33,741 nucleotides of DNA from DAOTUB01 sp034437455 (GTDB taxonomy: Bacteria; Chloroflexota; Anaerolineae; B4-G1): contig DAOTUB010000191.1 in assembly GCA_034437455.1 (NCBI GenBank), positions 1-33,741 of the forward strand, read 5' to 3'. Under the pieces are notes generated by a model that did no database searches, was not told the origin of the DNA, and was given only the letters and a program-made list of their open reading frames with translations. A program made the translations under genes and the position numbers. This document shows, piece by piece, positions 7,497 through 15,047 of this stretch (position 1 is its first letter; every line of letters starts with the position of its first letter).

Positions 7497-9062
7497 ATGA
7501 AAATTCAAAGGTTTTCTAACCAATGGATGCCGTGGCTCGCAATAGCACTCTTGCTTGGAGCCGCAGCGGTCCTGGCTGGATGTAGCACGGCAACCCCAAC
7601 GCCATGTCCAGAAGTTGATTGTCCGGATTGTCCAGAAGTGGAGTGCCCAGAGCCGGAAGCAGGCATCGAGGTGCCCTACGAAGCACTCTGGGCTGCCTCT
7701 GGACACAACGATGCGGAGGCCGAGGCGTTCCGACACTGGGACGATCCGATGGAGGTTCCCCCGAACTGTGCCAAGTGCCACAGTTCCTACGGCTACCTGG
7801 ACTTTTTGGGCGTAGACGGCACCGAAGCTGGAGTGGTGGACAACGCTGCAGCCGTTGACTCGACCATCAACTGCGTCACCTGTCACAACGAGGGAACCGC
7901 CGCGATGACCAGCGTGATGATGCCATCGGGCGTCGAACTCGCCGGGCTGGGCGACGAGGCTCGCTGTATGCAGTGCCACCAGGGACGCGCATCCACCAAT
8001 TCGGTGAATGGCGCCCTCGAGGAAGCCGGTCCACCTGACGACGACACAGTCAGCGAAGAGCTGGGCTTTATCAACGTCCACTACTTTGCCGCGGCTGCCA
8101 CGATGTACGGCGGCGAGGCGATGGGTGGATACCAGTACGAGGGCAAGACGTATGACGCCAAGTTCGCTCACGCCGGCGGCCTCGACGCCTGCGACGACTG
8201 CCACGATTCCCACGCCCTGGAGATCGAGATCGAGACCTGTATCCGTTGTCACGAGGGCGTGTCCAGCGCGGAGACCCTGAAGGATCTTCGGTTGGCAGGC
8301 TCGACAATGGACTATGATGGCGATGGAGACACAGACGAAGGCGTTTACTACGAGATCGTGGGGCTACAGGAGGTTCTTTACGGAGCCATGCAAGCTTATG
8401 CTTCGAGCGTAGCTGGCACCGGTATCGCCTACGATGCACAAAGCTATCCCTACTTCTTTGACGAAGCAGGGGAGCGGTACGGATCCTGGACGGCGCGTCT
8501 GGTCAAAGCTGTCTACAACTACCAGTACTCGCTGAAGGATCCCGGTGGATTCGCTCACGGTGGCAAATACATCATCCAGCTCCTCTACGACTCGATCGAG
8601 GATCTGGATGCCGATCTGGCCGCTGGCCTCCATCGCGGCGACGCGGGCCACTTTGACGGATCGTCAGAAGCCTGGCGACACTGGGACGAGGATGGCAAAG
8701 TTCAGGCCTCGTGCGCCAAGTGCCACTCGGCCACCGGCCTGCCCACCTACATAAAGGAGGGCGTCAACGTAGCCGAGCCGCTGGCCAACGGGATGCTCTG
8801 CACCACCTGCCACGACTTTTCGGCTGGTGAGTACGCTCGCTACGAAGTGACTGAGGTCGAGTTCCCCAGTGGAGCTATGCTCGATAGCGGCAACCCGGAT
8901 AGCAACCTGTGTCTGAACTGCCACCAGGGCCGCGAGTCTACGGTCAGCGTCAACCGGGCTATCGGTGACAACGACGCCGACACCGTGGTCGAGGGTCTGG
9001 GATTCCGCAACGTCCATTACTTTGCCGCGGGCGCGACGCTCTTTGGCACCAAAGCCAAGTGA
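7497..9062 (+). CDS. Multihaem c-type cytochrome lipoprotein, ends at an in-frame TGA (8 of 10 haem sites)
   Basis: The protein starts with a lipoprotein signal (LLGAAAVLAGC, lipidated C29). A Cys-Pro-Glu linker with four cysteines follows (C37, C42, C45, C50), then CxxCH haem sites starting at C91. Up to the stop there are eight: CAKCH, CVTCH, CMQCH, CDDCH, CIRCH, CAKCH, CTTCH and CLNCH. It would act outside the membrane in electron transfer, and it depends on the Ccm machinery encoded divergently. Two homologous repeats of about 315 residues begin near the HWD motifs at H80 and H395. The frame stays open past the TGA at 9060-9062 for another 166 codons with haem sites 9 and 10, so this is most likely a truncated form of a decahaem protein. 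AAGGAG precedes the ATG at good spacing. Confidence 0.9.
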   Translation: MKIQRFSNQWMPWLAIALLLGAAAVLAGCSTATPTPCPEVDCPDCPEVECPEPEAGIEVPYEALWAASGHNDAEAEAFRHWDDPMEVPPNCAKCHSSYGYLDFLGVDGTEAGVVDNAAAVDSTINCVTCHNEGTAAMTSVMMPSGVELAGLGDEARCMQCHQGRASTNSVNGALEEAGPPDDDTVSEELGFINVHYFAAAATMYGGEAMGGYQYEGKTYDAKFAHAGGLDACDDCHDSHALEIEIETCIRCHEGVSSAETLKDLRLAGSTMDYDGDGDTDEGVYYEIVGLQEVLYGAMQAYASSVAGTGIAYDAQSYPYFFDEAGERYGSWTARLVKAVYNYQYSLKDPGGFAHGGKYIIQLLYDSIEDLDADLAAGLHRGDAGHFDGSSEAWRHWDEDGKVQASCAKCHSATGLPTYIKEGVNVAEPLANGMLCTTCHDFSAGEYARYEVTEVEFPSGAMLDSGNPDSNLCLNCHQGRESTVSVNRAIGDNDADTVVEGLGFRNVHYFAAGATLFGTKAK

Positions 9063-9560
9063 GCCTACGAGTACGACGGCCAGATCTACAACGGGCTCTT
9101 TACCCACGCGGGTGGCTTTGAGACATGCACTCAGTGCCACGACTCTCACGGCCTCGAAGTCAATAGCGAAGCCTGTGGCACGTGCCACGCCGGCATCGCG
9201 GACGTCGCCGAGATCCGCATGGACACTACCGACTTTGACGGCGACGGCGACACGGCAGAGGGGATCGCGGGTGAAATCGAGACTCTCCACGAAACCCTCT
9301 ATGCTGCCATTCAGGCGTATGCTGCGGATACGATCGGGACCGCCATCGAGTACAACTCGCACCGCTATCCTTACTGGTTCACGGGAGACGGCGAGCGGTA
9401 TGGTACCTGGTCGCCGCGTCTGCTTCGGGCCGCCTACAACTACCAGTACGCTGCCAAAGATCCCGGCGGCTTTGCCCACAACGGCAAGTACGTCATCCAG
9501 ATTCTGTACGACAGTATCGCCGATGTTGGGGGAAACACGGCTGGCATGACCCGGCCTTAG
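9063..9560 (+). pseudogene. In-frame continuation of the decahaem cytochrome beyond the TGA (haems 9 and 10)
   Basis: Directly after the TGA the same frame continues AYEYDGQIYNGLFTHAGGFE and carries CTQCH and CGTCH, the fourth and fifth haem sites of repeat 2. It ends at TAG/9560 with KDPGGFAHNGKYVIQILYDS, which matches the end of repeat 1 (KDPGGFAHGGKYIIQLLYDS) almost word for word. In repeat 1 the residue aligned to the stop is Gly (AMGGYQYEG against AK-stop-AYEYDG), so a single GGA-to-TGA change explains the break. The only internal ATG (9219) lacks haem sites downstream and has no ribosome site, so separate translation is unlikely. It could be a recent nonsense mutation, a sequencing error, or read-through. 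Confidence 0.8.
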
Positions 9561-9605
9561 CAAGTAATCCTGACACAGGATGCAGGATGATCTATCATCG
9601 ATGAG

Positions 9606-9628
9606 GAGCGGGTCCGACGGACTCGCTC
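9606..9628 (+). terminator. Terminator-like hairpin after the cytochrome gene
   Basis: GAGCGGGTCC and GGACTCGCTC pair over 10 bp (one G-U) around a GAC loop, 45 nt after the cytochrome stop. Only a weak TCTCCATCTC follows, so termination may be incomplete and allow read-through into the kinase gene. Confidence 0.45.
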
Positions 9629-9681
9629 TCCATCTCACAAAGAACACCTGGACCGGCTCAGATTGACGGAGTCCTGTCCCT

Positions 9682-11232
9682 GTGTTACACTTGACGCCTA
9701 TGGACGCGATGTGTGCTTTTTTCACAACTCACATGGTTGTGGTCTTTTTCCTGTACGGCCTGGGTTTCTTTGTCACCGGTGTGGCCGTTTGGTTGGAGGT
9801 CAGCCGTCGCTCCGCTCTTCGGCTGGCGCAGGAATTATCCCTTCTTGCCGCTTTTGGTTTCATCCACGGTAGCCACGAGTGGATTGAGATGTTCCAGCGG
9901 ATGTCCGGTGGCACGTCTATGTTGTTCTCCCAAGTCCCTCGGCTCCCTATCCTCGCCATCTCTTTTGTCTTGTTGATGGAATTCGGTCTCCGCCTGCTGG
10001 CGCTGGATGGACGGCGGGTCTGGCTGTGGGTGCGCTGGGTATTCCTGGCCATTTTCCTCCTGGGAGAAGGGGTGGTGTGGATGGCGTGGGGGGGACAAGA
10101 GACGTGGTTCGCTGCCGCCGACGCCTGGTGTCGCTATACCCTGGCTATACCGGGCGCGGTGCTGGCAGCAGCGGGACTTTTCCAGCAGAGCCGTCGTCTG
10201 GCCCGTCAACAGGTGGGCGTCTCGCGCGATATGTGGATCGTTGGGTTGGCTTTCCTGTTGTACGGTATTCCCGGCCAGGTCTTTGTCGGTCCCAGCCTCC
10301 TGCCGCTCTCGACGGTAGTGAACTCGGTCTGGTTTATGGACAAGTTTCACTTTCCTATACAACTTTTGCGCACCGCGGCGGCAGGTACGGTGGCTCTCTT
10401 TACCGTACGCGCGCTGCGGATCTTTGAGATCGAACGACAGCGGCGGGTCGATGAACTCAGCCAAGCCCAGGCAGAGGCGCAGCGGCAGCTCGATGAAGAA
10501 AGATTGGAGAGAGAGAGGTTGCGCCGGGAACTGCTCCACCAGATGGTGCTGGCACAGGAGGAAGAACGGAGACACATCGCGCGGGAACTGCACGACGAGG
10601 CCAGTCAGGCGATGACGGCGATTGCCTGGGAGTTGGCGACGGCGGAAGAATTGATGACCAACCAGCCCCCCCAAGTTCGCGGGCGCGTCGCGGCGCTGCG
10701 ACATTTGACAGAGCAGGTTATGAACAATCTGCGTCGGTTGATCACCCGTCTGCGCCCCGCGATGTTGGATGACTTGGGGTTGGTGGCTGCCTTGATCACC
10801 TACGCCGATGATCACTCCTCCCGTTATCCGTTCCTGGTAAAGACAGAGATTACCGGTCAGAGCCGCCGCTTACCCCCAAAGATCGAGACCGCATTGTACC
10901 GGATCGCTCAGGAGGCGATCACCAACGTAGCCAAACACGCCCAGGCCACTCGAGCCTCTATCCGGCTTCACTTTGACGAGCAGAAGGTGACTCTCAGCGT
11001 CAGTGATGATGGAGTTGGAATGAATGTACAGGTTGCTCAACAGGCTGCTGCCTCCGGGACAGGCTGGGGGTTGGCGGGCATTCGCGAGCGGCTCGAACTC
11101 GTGGAAGGGCATTTGGGCATTCGCTCTTCGCCGGGCAATGGCACCGAACTTTGCGTGGAGGTTCCCATCCCAGACCACCATACCTTCAAGGAGGAAACAC
11201 GTGAATCCGATCCGGTTGCTGTTGGTGGATGA
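9682..11232 (+). CDS. Membrane sensor histidine kinase, NarL/DegS type (HisKA_3)
   Basis: The product has 516 residues. About seven hydrophobic helices fill residues 10-245 with no recognised periplasmic sensor domain, so it may sense within the membrane or respond to the respiratory state. A coiled coil (about 250-290) leads to the HisKA_3 dimerisation helix EEERRHIARELHDEASQ, with phospho-acceptor H304. An HATPase_c domain follows: the N-box in QEAITNVAKHA, the G1 box DDGVGM and a G2 box GWGLAGIRERL. The GTG at 9682 is chosen because GGAG lies 10 nt upstream; ATGs at 9700 and 9709 are alternatives. The stop overlaps the start of the response regulator by 32 nt, so the two are coupled. It sits just after the cytochrome gene and may control it. 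Confidence 0.92.
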   Translation: MLHLTPMDAMCAFFTTHMVVVFFLYGLGFFVTGVAVWLEVSRRSALRLAQELSLLAAFGFIHGSHEWIEMFQRMSGGTSMLFSQVPRLPILAISFVLLMEFGLRLLALDGRRVWLWVRWVFLAIFLLGEGVVWMAWGGQETWFAAADAWCRYTLAIPGAVLAAAGLFQQSRRLARQQVGVSRDMWIVGLAFLLYGIPGQVFVGPSLLPLSTVVNSVWFMDKFHFPIQLLRTAAAGTVALFTVRALRIFEIERQRRVDELSQAQAEAQRQLDEERLERERLRRELLHQMVLAQEEERRHIARELHDEASQAMTAIAWELATAEELMTNQPPQVRGRVAALRHLTEQVMNNLRRLITRLRPAMLDDLGLVAALITYADDHSSRYPFLVKTEITGQSRRLPPKIETALYRIAQEAITNVAKHAQATRASIRLHFDEQKVTLSVSDDGVGMNVQVAQQAAASGTGWGLAGIRERLELVEGHLGIRSSPGNGTELCVEVPIPDHHTFKEETRESDPVAVGG

Positions 11233-11884
11233 TCAAGACATTGTGCGGGCGGGGCTTCGATCCTTGCTAGAAGGACGCCCAGAACTGGAGATCGTTGGCG
11301 AAGCTGGGGGAGGGGAAGAGGCAGTTGCGTTGACAACCCAACTGCGACCCAACATCGTGCTGATGGATCTTTCGCTGCCAGACATCAGTGGGATCGAAGC
11401 GACGAAACGGATCAAAGAGAGCGCACCAGAAGTGCACGTCTTGGCCCTGACGATTCACGAGGAGGAGGCCTACCTTTTCGAGACGCTGCACGCTGGCGCC
11501 TCGGGCTACGTGCCCAAGCGGGCCTCGCCCGACGACTTGCTGACAGCGATCCGCGTGGTGGCCGAGGGAGACGTCTTTTTGCATCCCATCGTGGCTGGTA
11601 CATTGGTACAGGATTACCTGCGCCGGGTGCAGAGTGGAACAGAGCGCGAGAGTTACGATGGGCTGACTCCTCGCCAACGAGAGGTACTGACCCTGGTTGC
11701 AGAGGGGCTTTCTAACAAAGAGATTGGTTCTCAGTTGGGGATCAGCGTGCGGACGGTGGAACGGCATCGAGAGAACATCATGAAGCGCTTGGACTTGCAT
11801 AGCCGCACTGCTCTGGTCAAGTATGCACTGCGCAAGGGGCTAATCCAGTTGGATGAAGCGCAAACTGACAGAAAGCGTTCCTGA
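11201..11884 (+). CDS. NarL/FixJ-family response regulator
   Basis: The 227-residue partner of the preceding kinase has a receiver domain at residues 4-120 (acidic pair D10/D11, phospho-acceptor D56 in IVLMDLSLPD, conserved K in GYVPKRAS). A LuxR/GerE helix-turn-helix lies at about 160-220 (LTPRQREVLTLVAEGLSNKE, then VRTVERHRENIMKRL). The start is the GTG at 11201, which has AAGGAGG 6 nt upstream; an upstream in-frame start at 11024 lies inside the kinase gene. A strong hairpin ends the unit. The inverted words in the ccm/cytochrome promoter region are plausible targets, since NarL-type regulators often bind paired heptamer half-sites. That link is untested. Confidence 0.94.
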   Translation: MNPIRLLLVDDQDIVRAGLRSLLEGRPELEIVGEAGGGEEAVALTTQLRPNIVLMDLSLPDISGIEATKRIKESAPEVHVLALTIHEEEAYLFETLHAGASGYVPKRASPDDLLTAIRVVAEGDVFLHPIVAGTLVQDYLRRVQSGTERESYDGLTPRQREVLTLVAEGLSNKEIGSQLGISVRTVERHRENIMKRLDLHSRTALVKYALRKGLIQLDEAQTDRKRS

Positions 11885-11927
11885 TCAGGGTAAAAGATAC
11901 CCTCAGTTTTGGGCAGGCCGCGATTTG

Positions 11928-11960
11928 AAGCGCGTGGTCGATACAGCCGACCACGCGCTT
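11928..11960. terminator. Perfect 13-bp hairpin after the two-component genes
   Basis: AAGCGCGTGGTCG (11928-11940) pairs perfectly with CGACCACGCGCTT (11948-11960) around a 7-nt loop, 44 nt after the response-regulator stop. The tail GTCTTATC is only weakly T-rich. The converging acetyltransferase gene ends 60 nt to the right, so this hairpin may serve both strands. Confidence 0.6.
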
Positions 11961-12020
11961 GTCTTATCGCTACAAGGAGCATAGCAACTGCTCCTCTGTC
12001 TCTATATCAGAGGGCGCGTC

Positions 12021-12773
12021 CTACGGTACGTTCTCTTTCATTCGCGCCAGAACGACCTCCCACTCTGGATCGCCGTGCAAGCTGTGCAGCGCCTTCGATT
12101 GCTTCGTGGATTCAGGCCAGGCCCACCCGTGATCCGCGGCCGCGTGCAGATATTTGAAGGCCCGCTTGCGTTTTCCCTGCATCGCCCACGCCGCTGCCGC
12201 GATGTGGTAGTAATAGTGAGGGTGATTCTCTCTCGATGCGAAAGCCCGCTCATAGTATTGTGCAGCTCTCTCGTATTCCCGGCGTCTGAAGTAGAACCAG
12301 CCCAGCTCGGCCAGGTGATCGATAGCGTCGAGCATGTAATAGTAGTAGAAATACTCACCCGCTTTCTCGAATCCCACCTTCTCGGCGGTCTTCCAGGAGC
12401 CGAAATTGTCGAGATCGCTGTACCATCCGACCGTGTTGAAGCCGTGCCCCAGGCAGTATTCAACCGTCGCAGCGACAGCCAGGGTTGCCAGACCTCGTTT
12501 GCGATGCTCAGGGTCCGTGATGATGCTTACTTCGATCTGGTCGCCGGCTCTACAGGTAGCCGCACATCTCGAAACTGCCTCGTTTCCACATACCACGTAG
12601 AAGCCAACCCCCTTTGTCAAAAAATCCTCTACCGTACCCCACCCAAACCCCAGTGGCGTCCATTCCTGTATCGCGTCTGTAACCACGATGTCAGGATTGT
12701 CGAGCCACGTTTGGTCGATGCAGTGGACGGTATATCCATCCGGAACGTGAGCGCGCCAGTCGAGCTTGACCTT
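12021..12773 (-). pseudogene. GNAT acetyltransferase, C-terminal part (separated from its N-terminus by a frameshift)
   Basis: The frame covering this stretch encodes the catalytic half of a GNAT N-acetyltransferase of the GNAT_acetyltran type. It contains the acetyl-CoA loop of motif A (IITDPEHRKRGLATLAVAA) and motif B (WYSDLDNFGSWKTAEKVGFE). A helical tail of about 90 residues follows (YFRRREYERAAQYYERAFAS ... HYYYHIAAAAWAMQGKRKRA) that looks like one or two TPR repeats. Homologous-looking sequence begins at KVKLDWRAHVPDGYTVHCID. Upstream the frame runs into unrelated residues, while the real N-terminus lies in another frame. Restoring one base near 12770-12779 would join them into a protein of about 375 residues. 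The substrate is unknown. Confidence 0.75.
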
Positions 12774-13150
12774 TCGACAAAGATAGTGACGACACGTCTT
12801 TTTTCGATGTCGTGCGTGGGGATGAGCTTGGGCAGTTTCGCTTCCCACGTGTCTGGGTGAATGACCATGTCCATGGATTCATCCATAAACTCCATCTCGC
12901 CCGTCAAGACCGATTCTTTGAACAACTGGCGCAAGGCTTCGATGGTGGCAAGGTCGCTGTCGTCTCCGACGAGCAGCGTCGTTTCACTGGTGACTGCGAG
13001 GGCCGTGCGCGGCTGCTCGACGTCATCTACAAGGATTTGTCCTAGATTGTGGCCCTCAATTGCGGCATCCACGGAGAGCTTGTGGGCAAATTGCCCTTGG
13101 AACAAAGGGCGCACCCTGTCATATTGATCCGCTTTCAGTTCTTTGAACAT
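12629..13150 (-). pseudogene. GNAT acetyltransferase, N-terminal part (frameshifted)
   Basis: This frame starts at an ATG at 13150 preceded by a strong AGGAGG site and reads MFKELKADQYDRVRPLFQGQ. That is an N-terminal substrate-side domain typical of the large GNAT_acetyltran group, and it continues sensibly to about THDIEKRRVVTIFVE. After that the frame drifts into low-quality sequence and stops at 12629, while the acetyl-CoA-binding half continues in the next frame. The break falls at GTC-GAA-AGG (12770-12779). One missing base there, or in the nearby run of six A, would restore the full protein. An assembly error, a fresh mutation and programmed slippage are all possible. A structured leader with its own terminator lies upstream. 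Confidence 0.7.
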
Positions 13151-13257
13151 TGAATTCCTCCTCTGGTTAGATGCTGAGTTCACTTGTCTGGTCATGCTTG
13201 ATGAGATACCGGCATTCATATCCCGTTTTCCTTTTCAGCGGTGGGAGAGCGATAGCC

Positions 13258-13300
13258 AAAAACAAAACGGGGCCACGAATGATTTTCATTCATGGCCCCG
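13258..13300 (-). terminator. Intrinsic terminator of the 13534-13258 RNA
   Basis: On the minus strand a 15-bp stem (13286-13300 with 13268-13282, one mismatch pair) with a 3-nt loop is followed by TTTTGTTTTT. This is a textbook rho-independent terminator. It lies 108 nt before the acetyltransferase start, so it either ends a stand-alone RNA or attenuates that gene. Confidence 0.85.
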
Positions 13301-13534
13301 CAGCCAGCTACGCTCACGCGGCTTCTTGCCCGGCATTGCTCTCCCACACTGTGAGTTGAACCAGGCAACAGAAAAGCCACGTATCTACCGATGAACGCCT
13401 ACGGGACGCGCAACCCTTTAGCTACGAACCTCGCTCACACGGCTTGGTGGCGGAGATCGACATAGTTAGCCATTCGAAAAGCTGCGTTACCCTGGTGCAT
13501 GGACAACCCTCTACCTCTTAAAAAGCGTTAACTG
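13258..13534 (-). ncRNA. Structured noncoding RNA of about 275 nt (stand-alone or regulatory leader), family not identified
   Basis: A consensus-like promoter (13541-13569) and an intrinsic terminator bracket about 275 nt with no credible ORF. Inside, GGCTT (13374-13378) plus TTGCCTGG (13361-13368) pair with CCGGGCAA (13326-13333) plus AAGCC (13320-13324), enclosing a small hairpin loop rich in conserved-looking purines. The word AGCCG-Y-GTGAGCG-CGTAGCT occurs twice (13420-13444 with a 5-nt insert, and 13306-13323). The internal segment GTGGGAGAGC (13338-13347) is perfectly complementary to GCTCTCCCAC just past the terminator (13241-13250), allowing an alternative long-range fold. I cannot assign a family by eye. 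The length, stand-alone layout and host phylum make the HEARO/omega-RNA class one hypothesis; an attenuator-type riboswitch for the acetyltransferase is another. Confidence 0.65.
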
Positions 13535-13540
13535 TCGAAG

Positions 13541-13569
13541 ATTCTACACCCAAACCGGCTAGCCGTCAA
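13541..13569 (-). promoter_or_regulatory. Promoter of the structured RNA / acetyltransferase leader
   Basis: On the minus strand TTGACG (13564-13569), a 17-bp spacer and TAGAAT (13541-13546) each match the sigma-70 consensus in five of six positions. The predicted start is near 13534. It lies right after the end of the dehydrogenase gene, so the RNA is its own transcription unit. Confidence 0.75.
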
Positions 13570-13571
13570 GC

Positions 13572-13627
13572 AAAAAAAATCAGGAGTACAACCCAACAGT
13601 TATATGCAGCCCTACCAAGTACAGCCT
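13572..13627 (-). terminator. Possible terminator of the saccharopine-dehydrogenase-like gene
   Basis: Directly after the stop on the minus strand a weak, imperfect hairpin (AGG..GTAC with GTAC.CCT) is followed by eight consecutive T (13572-13579). The stem is poor, so the call rests mainly on the T-tract and position. Confidence 0.3.
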
Positions 13628-14818
13628 TCATCCCAGGAGTTCTACTTTTTCCGTCGTCAATGTGAACCGGACGCCAGCGGCGGCCAGTTCGCTCACTAGC
13701 TGGTCGAACGGTGGGCCAAAGACAGCCTGCTCCGACATGAACATCCCCTTGGCCTTGAGATCGCCGCGCGCGATCATACGGGCGACGATCGCCCCCGTAA
13801 AGCTCGTCGTGCGGGCCATCGACGTGAAACCGAGGTCATCGTCGTAGCGATCTACCATCTCGATCAAATACTTGCGCGGCTGTCCGTCCTTCTCGCCTTT
13901 CACCTCGGTTCGGAGGAGGGTGATGTCTCGCTCGCCCTCTTCCATCTTGACGTGAGGGTAGAGCACCGCGTCGAGCACGCGCTTGGGCGCGACCTGGACG
14001 CCGTCCACCGCGACCGGCTTCTCGCTGAGCATTCCCATCTCTTTGAGCACCGTCACCTTGGCCGCGTAACCGGGCCAGCGTATCGTCGTGTGCGCGGCGT
14101 ATTTCAGGTCCTTAAAGATCTCCATGTCCAGCAACCACTCTGGGAAATCCTCCAGCCACTCTTCGCACTCGCCTACGCCAGAGAAGAATATGCTCTTGGC
14201 TCCCGAGTAACGAGGCACTGCTTTCAGTTCCCCGTTTTCGACGATCGAGGCATCGCTCTCCTCAAGCGGCATCTGCCGCCCGTCAAAAACGATCTTGTAG
14301 TTTAGCGGCGGCTTGGGGTCTTTTGGAATTCCGCCGCATCGGACGTACAGTTCATCCACCCGATCCAGCTTTTCTGCCAGGTAGCGGGCCGACATCTCGG
14401 TCAGACCTGGCGATCCAACGCCGCACCCCAGGACGACCGTAATTCCCGCGGCCTCCACTTGCTGCCGAAGAGCAGCCATACCTGTCTCATCGACCGTAAC
14501 AGGATAGTACAAATCGACGAGCGATGTCTTGGCTGCCGCTGCCGCTTGAATCTCTGCTGGAATAAGCACCAGAGGCAACGCGCCCAGGACGACGTCATAA
14601 TCCGCCATCAACCGGGCGGCTGCATCCTCGTCACGGACATCGAGTGTGACGGTGTCGAGCTTTTCTCCGCCCTGCATCCCTTCAAGCTTTGCCTGCGCAG
14701 CGCTCAATTGTTGCGGATCCACATCACACAACGTCACCCGCGATACATCGGGGTCGATCATGGCGTTGTACGCCGCCGCGGGTCCCATAAGACCACTACC
14801 CAGAACCAAGAATTTCAT
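13628..14818 (-). CDS. Saccharopine dehydrogenase / lysine 6-dehydrogenase-like oxidoreductase
   Basis: The 396-residue protein begins with a Rossmann dinucleotide-binding fold (MKFLVLGSGLMGPAAAYN, then an acidic strand end VTLCDVD). It continues with the Sacchrp_dh_NADP pattern, including the second-half loop VVLGCGVGSPGLTEMSARYL and a C-terminal catalytic domain with RWPGYAAKV. Relatives act on lysine-type amino acids, either at the saccharopine bond or by oxidising the epsilon-amino group. The sequence alone does not separate these. The ATG at 14818 has AGGAGG at 11 nt; a GTG at 14827 is the alternative. It stands 229 nt downstream of the GH94 genes with no clear promoter of its own and has no evident pathway partner here. 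Confidence 0.85.
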   Translation of the reverse strand: MKFLVLGSGLMGPAAAYNAMIDPDVSRVTLCDVDPQQLSAAQAKLEGMQGGEKLDTVTLDVRDEDAAARLMADYDVVLGALPLVLIPAEIQAAAAAKTSLVDLYYPVTVDETGMAALRQQVEAAGITVVLGCGVGSPGLTEMSARYLAEKLDRVDELYVRCGGIPKDPKPPLNYKIVFDGRQMPLEESDASIVENGELKAVPRYSGAKSIFFSGVGECEEWLEDFPEWLLDMEIFKDLKYAAHTTIRWPGYAAKVTVLKEMGMLSEKPVAVDGVQVAPKRVLDAVLYPHVKMEEGERDITLLRTEVKGEKDGQPRKYLIEMVDRYDDDLGFTSMARTTSFTGAIVARMIARGDLKAKGMFMSEQAVFGPPFDQLVSELAAAGVRFTLTTEKVELLG

Positions 14819-14949
14819 GTTGCACACTTCCTCCTTTATCGATCGGGCAAGATCGCGTTAACCGTGATGCAGATGTAGCTTCACCTATCAGGAGCTTGAA
14901 CCAATGGGGCCGTAGACTCTATTTTGCCTCAATTCTGCTTTTCGCGCAA

Positions 14950-15047
14950 GGCTGGCGCTTTGCAGGCTGAACCAGTACCCACAAAAACGTCAATCTGCCT
15001 CATCGCCAGAAGGAGAAGGATGTTTGATGACTTGTCGAAATTCATTG
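14950..15047 (-). repeat. Copy A of a 98-bp repeat following GH94 genes
   Basis: This 98-bp segment directly after the stop of the second GH94 gene aligns without gaps to 17573-17670, the segment directly after the cellobiose phosphorylase stop. Shared words include ACCCACAAAA and GGAAGGAGAAGGATGTTT-like stretches. Copy A has lost most of the stem pairing that copy B keeps. Both copies continue seamlessly into similar coding ends, so the repeat is part of a larger duplicated 3' block. Confidence 0.75.

Noticed and set aside
7128..8252. Long open frame (374 codons) on the minus strand opposite the cytochrome
   Set aside because: It is antisense to a gene with clear haem motifs, has no recognisable domain, and runs over the ccm promoter.
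9060..9062. Genome-wide recoding of TGA as glycine
   Set aside because: Several genes here end with TGA in tight ATGA or GTGA overlaps (2540, 3709, 4020, 30134), so TGA is a normal stop.
9060..9062. Selenocysteine at the cytochrome TGA
   Set aside because: The aligned residue is Gly, not Cys, and no obvious SECIS-like hairpin follows immediately.
8664..9725. 353-codon minus-strand frame opposite the second cytochrome repeat
   Set aside because: It mirrors the GC-biased codons of the repeat; no family features or ribosome site.
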